A stretch of DNA of 10,539 bases. It comes from an uncultured Bacteroidales bacterium (lineage in GTDB: Bacteria; Bacteroidota; Bacteroidia; Bacteroidales; P3). The stretch's first letter is position 1. Every line of letters begins with the position of its first letter. The translations under genes and the position numbers were made by a program. The stretch covers positions 1-10,539 of the forward strand of contig ONOZ01000105.1 of NCBI GenBank assembly GCA_900319595.1, read 5' to 3'. Below the pieces are notes generated by a model. The model was not told the origin of the DNA. It made no database searches and worked only from the letters and a program-made list of their open reading frames with translations. Of the stretch, positions 1 to 4,954 are shown piece by piece.

Positions 1-1
1 C

Positions 2-1030
2 CAATTGCAAGAGTTTAAACCAAATAATGGACAGTTTACATATGACAAAACTTGGTCTGCAACTGCAACAGATTTAGATGAAAACAACAACCATAGAGGC
101 TATTATTTTGCACTATATAACCCATATGTTGGTTTGTTGAATATAAATAACTTTGTTACAGCAAATGCAAGTCAAATACAAGGAGGAAAGGTATATTTAC
201 TAAATTCTGCAGGCGATAATTTCCTTGCTCATGATGCTTCTAATATGAATATTACAGATATTGCTCCTGCACGTGGATTTTTGGTTGCAACAACAGACGC
301 TGCTAACAAGAAAATCTCTATTACTATGAATAACGATATGCTTGTAAAAACTGCAACAAAGGTTAATAATAGCAAAGCAGGTAGGTATGAAGGTAAAATG
401 ACATTTACAGCAGAGGCTAACAATACTGTACATGCAGTTGTTGCACATATGGACGCAGATGCAGACAATGGTTTTGATAACCAAGACGCTTACATTGTAA
501 TTTCTTCGGGCAATGATAACTATGTAGAGCCTTACTTCGTGGTTGATAGCAGAAAAATTTACGAAAATGTATTCCAAACTCTTCCTTATGAGATACCTAT
601 CAATTTCAATGCACGTAAGCAAAGTGATGTTTATTTCTATGCAAAAAATATTCCAGATTCTATAGAGGTTTCTATTATTGATATTGCAAACGAGACAGAA
701 ACTATTTTGGAAAACGGCGAGGACTTCAATTTTACGGCAGAGGTCGGTACAAATGCTAATCGTTATAAGATGAAGTTTGCAAAGAAAAACTCTGCATCAT
801 CTGTATCTATTGCTGAGGTTGAAAACATAGAGGTTAGATTTACACAAACAGCAAATGAAATAAATGTATTTGGAGATGGTTTGCAAAGCGTTGAAATTAT
901 CAATACTTTGGGACAGACAGTTAAGAAAACTAACGATAGCAAAGTAAATATTTCAGATTTGCAAAGTGGTGCATACGTTATAAAGATAAAAACAACTAAC
1001 GGCACAGCAAAAGACAAATTTATTAAGTAG
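2..1030 (+). CDS. T9SS-secreted surface/extracellular protein, C-terminal part (5' end outside window)
   Basis: The reading frame is open from the window edge, so about 342 C-terminal residues are visible and the true start lies upstream; the TTG at position 5 is not a credible start. The last ~65 residues (roughly nt 840-1027) have the form of a type A T9SS sorting domain (Por secretion tail): a short beta-rich unit with a V-E-I-I-N-x-L-G-Q strand, then an I-S-D-L-x-S-G-A-Y-V-I turn and a terminal K-F-I-K. In known systems this domain takes the protein through the outer membrane by the Por machinery and is then removed. The upstream ~275 residues look like Asn/Thr-rich beta-sandwich sequence typical of surface proteins; I recognise no catalytic motif and cannot name the passenger. 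It ends before a strong terminator, so it is the last gene of its unit. Sorting domain is a confident call; the function is unknown. Confidence 0.85.
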   Translation, partial: QLQEFKPNNGQFTYDKTWSATATDLDENNNHRGYYFALYNPYVGLLNINNFVTANASQIQGGKVYLLNSAGDNFLAHDASNMNITDIAPARGFLVATTDAANKKISITMNNDMLVKTATKVNNSKAGRYEGKMTFTAEANNTVHAVVAHMDADADNGFDNQDAYIVISSGNDNYVEPYFVVDSRKIYENVFQTLPYEIPINFNARKQSDVYFYAKNIPDSIEVSIIDIANETETILENGEDFNFTAEVGTNANRYKMKFAKKNSASSVSIAEVENIEVRFTQTANEINVFGDGLQSVEIINTLGQTVKKTNDSKVNISDLQSGAYVIKIKTTNGTAKDKFIK

Positions 1031-1092
1031 AATGCAATAAGATGCAGCAATAAATAATTTAATTTTTCACGTTTTTAAATTTTAATTTGGTT

Positions 1093-1129
1093 GTTGTCTA
1101 ATGTTATATGACGTTAGACAACTTTTTTT
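1093..1129 (+). terminator. Intrinsic terminator after the T9SS cargo gene
   Basis: Arms 1093-1104 and 1111-1122 pair over 12 bp: nine perfect pairs GTTGTCTAA/TTAGACAAC, then one T-G wobble and two more pairs. The loop is 6 nt and seven T residues follow at 1123-1129. It lies 62 nt after the stop codon at 1030 and separates the secreted-protein gene from the dxr promoter. Confidence 0.85.
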
Positions 1130-1181
1130 ATTCCAACTTCTACTAATCTTGCACAACCTTTTTGATACCTACAGACTAATT

Positions 1182-1213
1182 CTTGGTTAGTTTATAATTT
1201 TTTTGTAACTTTG
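1182..1213 (+). promoter_or_regulatory. Bacteroidota-type promoter of dxr
   Basis: TAACTTTG at 1206-1213 matches the Bacteroidota -7 box TAnnTTTG exactly. CTTG at 1182-1185, a 3/4 match to the TTTG -33 box, lies 20 nt upstream, which is normal spacing. Transcription would begin near 1220, leaving a leader of only about 15 nt before the ATG at 1235. The position of the box also argues against the in-frame TTG at 1211, which lies inside it, as the dxr start. Called by motif match; no mapped start site. Confidence 0.7.
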
Positions 1214-1234
1214 CAAATTGATAATAGTATAGAT

Positions 1235-2380
1235 ATGAAAAAGAAGATTGCAATACTTGGCTCTACGGGTTCTATAGGTACTCAAACGTTGGATATAATT
1301 GCTACACATTCTAACGAATTTCAAGCAGAGGTTTTAACGGCAGGCGATAATGCAGATTTGTTGATTGAGCAAGCAAAACGCTTTCAACCTAATTGTGTAG
1401 TAATTGCTAACCAAAGTAAATACAATTATGTAAAACAGGCATTGCAAGACGAAGATATCAAAGTATTCGCAGGCAAGGAGGCTTTGGAAGAAGTAGTTAC
1501 GTTTTCCTCTATAGACATTGTTTTGACGGCAATAGTGGGTTTTGCGGGTTTAAAGCCTACCGTGGCGGCAATCAAACACAAAAAACCTATTGCCCTTGCA
1601 AATAAGGAAACGATGGTAGTGGCAGGTGAGGAGATTACACGTTTGGCAGTAGAAAACAATGTACCTATCCTTCCTGTTGATAGCGAGCATTCAGCAATAT
1701 TCCAATGTATTCAAGGCGAATATCATAACAAAATCAAACAAATACTACTTACGGCATCAGGTGGAGCATTTAGAGGTTTGAAACGTAAGGATTTAGAGAA
1801 TATTACAGTAGAAGATGCTCTGACCAATCCTAATTGGCAGATGGGTAGAAAGGTTACCATAGACTCTGCAACACTTATGAACAAAGGCTTGGAAGTTATT
1901 GAAGCAAAATGGTTGTTTGATGTAGATGTGGATAATATCACAGCAGTTATTCACCCTCAAAGTATTGTACATTCAATGGTTGAGTTTGAAGATGGAAGTA
2001 TCAAAGCCCAACTTTCACGTCCTAATATGCGATTGCCTATTTTATACGCTTTATCGTACCCTAAAAGAATAAAATATGATAATGTGGATCTGAATATTTT
2101 TGATGTAAAGAACCTGACCTTTGATAAACCCGATATAGATACCTTTCCTTGTCTGAGTTTAGCATATAAGGCTATAAAGAAAGGTGGAAATATGCCATGT
2201 ATTATGAATGCGGCTAACGAGGTTGCAGTGTCTAAGTTTTTGAGAGGAGAAATAAAATTTTTGCAAATACCAGATATTATTGATAGAGCAATGGAAGAAT
2301 TTGCTTTTATAAAAGATTGCGATATTGATACATACATTCAGACCGACAGAGAAGTTAAAGACAAACTAATTAGAAAATAA
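1235..2380 (+). CDS. dxr: 1-deoxy-D-xylulose 5-phosphate reductoisomerase (MEP pathway)
   Basis: DXR converts 1-deoxy-D-xylulose 5-phosphate to 2-C-methyl-D-erythritol 4-phosphate with NADPH and a divalent metal, the committed cytosolic step of MEP isoprenoid synthesis. The 381-residue product is near full family length. The NADPH loop G-S-T-G-S-I-G is at residues 9-15, followed by L-A-N-K-E, the metal-binding D-S-E-H segment, the T-A-S-G-G-A-F loop, D-S-A-T-L-M-N-K-G-L-E and H-P-Q-S-I-V-H-S. Thus equivalents of E. coli D150, E152, H153, S186, S222, N227, K228, E231 and H257 are all present. The exception is residue 198, Asn in N-P-N-W, where E. coli has His209. I chose the ATG at 1235 because the in-frame TTG at 1211 lies inside the -7 box and the family begins with Met-Lys just before this fold. 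There is no Shine-Dalgarno. It is the first gene of a probable dxr-xrt-obgE unit. Confidence 0.95.
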   Translation: MKKKIAILGSTGSIGTQTLDIIATHSNEFQAEVLTAGDNADLLIEQAKRFQPNCVVIANQSKYNYVKQALQDEDIKVFAGKEALEEVVTFSSIDIVLTAIVGFAGLKPTVAAIKHKKPIALANKETMVVAGEEITRLAVENNVPILPVDSEHSAIFQCIQGEYHNKIKQILLTASGGAFRGLKRKDLENITVEDALTNPNWQMGRKVTIDSATLMNKGLEVIEAKWLFDVDVDNITAVIHPQSIVHSMVEFEDGSIKAQLSRPNMRLPILYALSYPKRIKYDNVDLNIFDVKNLTFDKPDIDTFPCLSLAYKAIKKGGNMPCIMNAANEVAVSKFLRGEIKFLQIPDIIDRAMEEFAFIKDCDIDTYIQTDREVKDKLIRK

Positions 2381-2387
2381 AAAAGAA

Positions 2388-3011
2388 ATGGGATTATTGG
2401 ACAAAATCAAAAGTGAAGTCATTGGAATTTGGCAAATAGAAAAGAATCGCATCATCATTAAAGATGTGTCTTTATTGGCGGTGGCTACCTTAGTTTTCCA
2501 TTTTCTTTATTGGCACACGAATATGAATGATTGGATATTTGGACCTTTTACTCAAGAAATTTACGATTTTTTTAGACATCTAGCCTTTGATTTATCGCTT
2601 ATTCCTTGTAGTGCCTTTATTGACAGACCTTTTGATATTGTAGATACTGAATATCATTTCTATTATTTGAATGATTTGGGAGTGAAAATTTATGATTATA
2701 CAATGATAGTCAGTACAGATTGTTCTGCGGTCAAACAATTATTACAATTTCTTTTGATAATGGTTTTAGCAAGAGGTATGTGGTGGAAAAAAGGAGTGTA
2801 TTTTGTTGTGGGAAGTATAATAATATTATTTTTCAATGCAGTAAGAATCTATCTTTTAACTTCCTTTTTTGTAATACATACCGAGCAGTTTCAATTTGTC
2901 CATGATTGGATTGCCCGTCCAATGATGTACATAGTTATTTTTTCGTTATGGTTGGTATGGATTACCTATTTAGCAAATAAAAAGAAGAAAATAGCAAAAG
3001 TAACGCAATAA
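2388..3011 (+). CDS. Exosortase/archaeosortase-family integral membrane protein
   Basis: A 207-residue, very hydrophobic protein with the three residues expected of an exosortase/archaeosortase, a family of membrane cysteine transpeptidases/proteases that process C-terminal sorting signals. Candidate nucleophile Cys112 sits in T-D-C-S-A-V-K-Q, the position of the family's A-C-S-G-x-x-Q. Arg153 is in F-N-A-V-R-I, and His172 in F-V-H-D-W-I-A-R-P. The Cys-Arg distance of 41 residues matches that known for archaeosortase A. Membrane segments are likely around residues 26-42, 56-74, 115-130, 136-163 and 178-196, with a positively charged C-terminal tail (K-K-K-K). The gene starts 7 nt after the dxr stop with only an A-rich ribosome binding region, so it is very likely co-transcribed with dxr. 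No PEP-CTERM-like tripartite substrate and no polysaccharide genes are visible here. I cannot assign a named subfamily (XrtF, XrtN etc.). Family membership is fairly sure; activity and substrate are unknown. Confidence 0.8.
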   Translation: MGLLDKIKSEVIGIWQIEKNRIIIKDVSLLAVATLVFHFLYWHTNMNDWIFGPFTQEIYDFFRHLAFDLSLIPCSAFIDRPFDIVDTEYHFYYLNDLGVKIYDYTMIVSTDCSAVKQLLQFLLIMVLARGMWWKKGVYFVVGSIIILFFNAVRIYLLTSFFVIHTEQFQFVHDWIARPMMYIVIFSLWLVWITYLANKKKKIAKVTQ

Positions 3012-3073
3012 CTAATTAGGATAATTAAGTTTATAATATTTTTTAGTTTTTTTGAAAAAAATTTGAATTTCTT

Positions 3074-4069
3074 ATGACGAGCAATTTTGTTGATTACGTA
3101 AAGATATATTGTAGGAGTGGAAAAGGTGGAGCAGGTTGTATGCATTTACTTCACGCTGCCAAAGAGTTCAAAGGCGGACCAGACGGTGGAGATGGTGGTA
3201 GAGGTGGGCATGTTATATTGAAAGGCAACGCTCAACTTTGGACATTATTGCATTTGAAATATACTAAGCATGTTTTTGCTAAGGACGGAGAGCCGGGAGG
3301 ACAAAACCTAAGACACGGAGCAAACGGAAAGGATAGAATTATTCAGGTGCCGTTAGGTTGTGTTGTCAAAGACGCCGAAACAGGAGAGCAACTAATGGAA
3401 ATAACCGAAGACAAAGAAGAGAAAATATTGTTTTCAGGCGGTCGTGGTGGCAAAGGTAATGATTTTTTCAAATCCTCAACCAATCGTACTCCGCGTTTTG
3501 CACAACCGGGCGAAGAAGGTGTGGAAAAATGGGTAATCATAGAATTGAAAATTTTGGCAGACGTGGGCTTGGTAGGTTTTCCAAATGCTGGCAAATCAAC
3601 ATTGTTATCTGTCGTTTCGGCTGCCAAACCCGAGATAGCAAATTATCCATTTACAACGTTGGTACCTAATCTTGGTATTGTGAAATATAGGGACGAAAAA
3701 TCCTTTGTTATGGCAGATATACCGGGTATTATTGAAGGAGCAAGCGAGGGTAGAGGTTTAGGATTAAGATTTCTTAGACATATTGAACGAAATAGTATCT
3801 TGTTGTTTATGATTCCTTGCGATACAGAAAGAGATATAAACGAAGAGTACAATATTCTTTTGAACGAATTGCATACCTATAACCCCGAATTGCTACATAA
3901 AGACAGAATCCTTGCAATTACTAAATGTGATATGATGGACGAGCAGATGATAGAGGAGATGAGAAAAGATATTGCTGTTGATTGTGAAGTGTTTTTCATA
4001 TCTTCTGTTGCACAAATTGGAATTACAGAATTGAAAGACTCCATTTATAAAAAGATTATTGCAAACTAA
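3074..4069 (+). CDS. obgE: Obg-family GTPase (ribosome assembly / stress GTPase)
   Basis: Obg (CgtA) GTPases bind the 50S subunit precursor and act in ribosome maturation and the stringent response. The 331-residue protein has the glycine-rich Obg fold at about residues 1-160, with [18 protein letters not shown] and G-G-R-G-G-K-G-N. The GTPase domain follows: P-loop G-F-P-N-A-G-K-S-T (168-176), switch I Y-P-F-T-T-L-V-P (191-198), D-I-P-G (215-218), T-K-C-D (283-286) as the base-specificity motif, and I-S-S-V-A (309-313). The specificity motif has Thr for the usual Asn. The protein stops right after the G domain, so the extra C-terminal OCT domain found in some Obg proteins is absent. The ATG at 3074 gives the standard N-terminus S-N-F-V-D-Y-V-K. 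There is no Shine-Dalgarno. The 62-nt AT-rich gap after the exosortase gene shows no convincing promoter or terminator, so read-through from dxr is likely. Confidence 0.95.
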   Translation: MTSNFVDYVKIYCRSGKGGAGCMHLLHAAKEFKGGPDGGDGGRGGHVILKGNAQLWTLLHLKYTKHVFAKDGEPGGQNLRHGANGKDRIIQVPLGCVVKDAETGEQLMEITEDKEEKILFSGGRGGKGNDFFKSSTNRTPRFAQPGEEGVEKWVIIELKILADVGLVGFPNAGKSTLLSVVSAAKPEIANYPFTTLVPNLGIVKYRDEKSFVMADIPGIIEGASEGRGLGLRFLRHIERNSILLFMIPCDTERDINEEYNILLNELHTYNPELLHKDRILAITKCDMMDEQMIEEMRKDIAVDCEVFFISSVAQIGITELKDSIYKKIIAN

Positions 4070-4137
4070 CCTAAAAGAACATTGACTAATTCTTACGCTA
4101 ATCAATTGTAAAAAATAAATAACACTTATACTTTTGT

Positions 4138-4194
4138 TAATCAGCGAGATAAATAATAGGATTTGCGAGATTAAAAAAATTATTTCGCTGATTA
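4138..4194. terminator. Long-loop inverted repeat between convergent genes, possible bidirectional terminator
   Basis: Arms 4138-4152 and 4180-4194 pair over 15 bp with one G-T wobble, including ten perfect pairs TAATCAGCGA/TCGCTGATTA. The loop is 27 nt. The repeat fills the gap between the obgE stop (4069) and the stop codon of the minus-strand gene (4196-4198). Neither side is followed by a clean T-run and the loop is long, so termination is an inference from position and symmetry. The word CGAGAT occurs twice inside (4145-4150 and 4166-4171). Confidence 0.4.
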
Positions 4195-4195
4195 T

Positions 4196-4948
4196 TTAAT
4201 GTGTATCTACTCCTAATCCAAACAGTGCAAAATCGGCTTTTGTAGGGTCGTTTTTAAAAACTTTTTTCAGATTATTGGTTATTTCTATTGCTGTTTTGAA
4301 ATCTGCTTGATTGCGATGGGTCAATCCAAATAGACGACTTTGCCTAAAAACATGTGTATCTAACGGAATAACAAGGTTTTTCACTTCAATAATATTCCAT
4401 ATTCCAAAATCTACAACAGAGTTTTTTCTTACCAGCCAACGCAAAAACATACAAAGTCTTTTACATGCAGATTTTGTATCTTTGGGTATGCCATTGACGT
4501 TAGCAAACATTGCAATTATTTGTTTTAGCACAGTTTCAAATTCGTTATCAGTCGCTTGTGGAAGAGTTTTTGTTAGAATGTCTTCCATAGATAATTCACC
4601 TTTACCAATATTGAAATAAGTATTATGTAAGGAATTGCAAAGATAATAAAAATCTTCGTTTTTGTAAAATCTATATAGACAATTTTTATCATTTTTAAAT
4701 TTTTCGTAACCTCTATTGCCTATATAATCATAAGGAGAGCCATCAAATTCTTGACCTATAAAGTCCAAAATTTTCAAAAACAATTCTCTTTTACCATAGG
4801 CTAACCACTGGGCGACAAATCCCGCAATTTCAATATCTGTTTTCTTTTTGTAGCGATGAGGAAAACTTATTGGGTCTTGTGCTATAAAATCTTTTGTTTC
4901 ATACTTGTTTGCTAAATCTCTCAGTAGCAAAATATTATCCTTGTGCAT
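4196..4948 (-). CDS. TIGR02757 (DUF2400) family protein
   Basis: A 250-residue soluble protein that I recognise as the Bacteroidota-rich TIGR02757/DUF2400 family, whose biochemical role is not established. Visible hallmarks are S-F-P-H-R-Y (residues 28-33), E-I-A-G-F-V-A-Q-W-L-A-Y-G (40-52), C-M-F-L-R-W-L-V-R (166-174), P-L-D-T-H-V (195-200) and the closing A-D-F-A-L-F-G-L-G-V (238-247). The L-D-T-H-V-x-R stretch resembles the catalytic-Asp segment V-D-T-H-x-x-R of HhH-GPD DNA glycosylases such as endonuclease III. I see no clear helix-hairpin-helix with the catalytic Lys and no Fe-S cysteine cluster, so a DNA-repair role is only a guess. The start codon lies 6 nt after the stop of the upstream fusion gene, so the two are probably translated from one mRNA. 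Confidence 0.85.
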   Translation of the reverse strand: MHKDNILLLRDLANKYETKDFIAQDPISFPHRYKKKTDIEIAGFVAQWLAYGKRELFLKILDFIGQEFDGSPYDYIGNRGYEKFKNDKNCLYRFYKNEDFYYLCNSLHNTYFNIGKGELSMEDILTKTLPQATDNEFETVLKQIIAMFANVNGIPKDTKSACKRLCMFLRWLVRKNSVVDFGIWNIIEVKNLVIPLDTHVFRQSRLFGLTHRNQADFKTAIEITNNLKKVFKNDPTKADFALFGLGVDTH

Positions 4949-4954
4949 TATTTT

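Noticed and set aside
200..622. Minus-strand open frame opposite the T9SS cargo gene
   Set aside because: Its product is low-complexity and rich in Ile, Cys and Val, with no recognisable motif; it is the mirror of a well-supported gene.
1174..1184. Shared 11-mer GACTAATTCTT at 1174-1184 and 4084-4094
   Set aside because: Both are in AT-rich gaps and the similarity does not extend, so this does not support a repeat family.
1211..1234. TTG start for dxr adding eight residues
   Set aside because: The TTG lies inside the predicted -7 box, so it would not be in the transcript; the ATG at 1235 fits the family N-terminus.
3013..3027. TAATT/AATTA hairpin after the exosortase stop as a terminator
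   Set aside because: The stem is only five A-T pairs and cannot end transcription; it is expected by chance in such AT-rich sequence.
3051..3073. Promoter directly before obgE (TTTG at 3051)
   Set aside because: A -7 box at the right distance would fall on the start codon, and ATTTG at 3061 lacks the TA part of the consensus.
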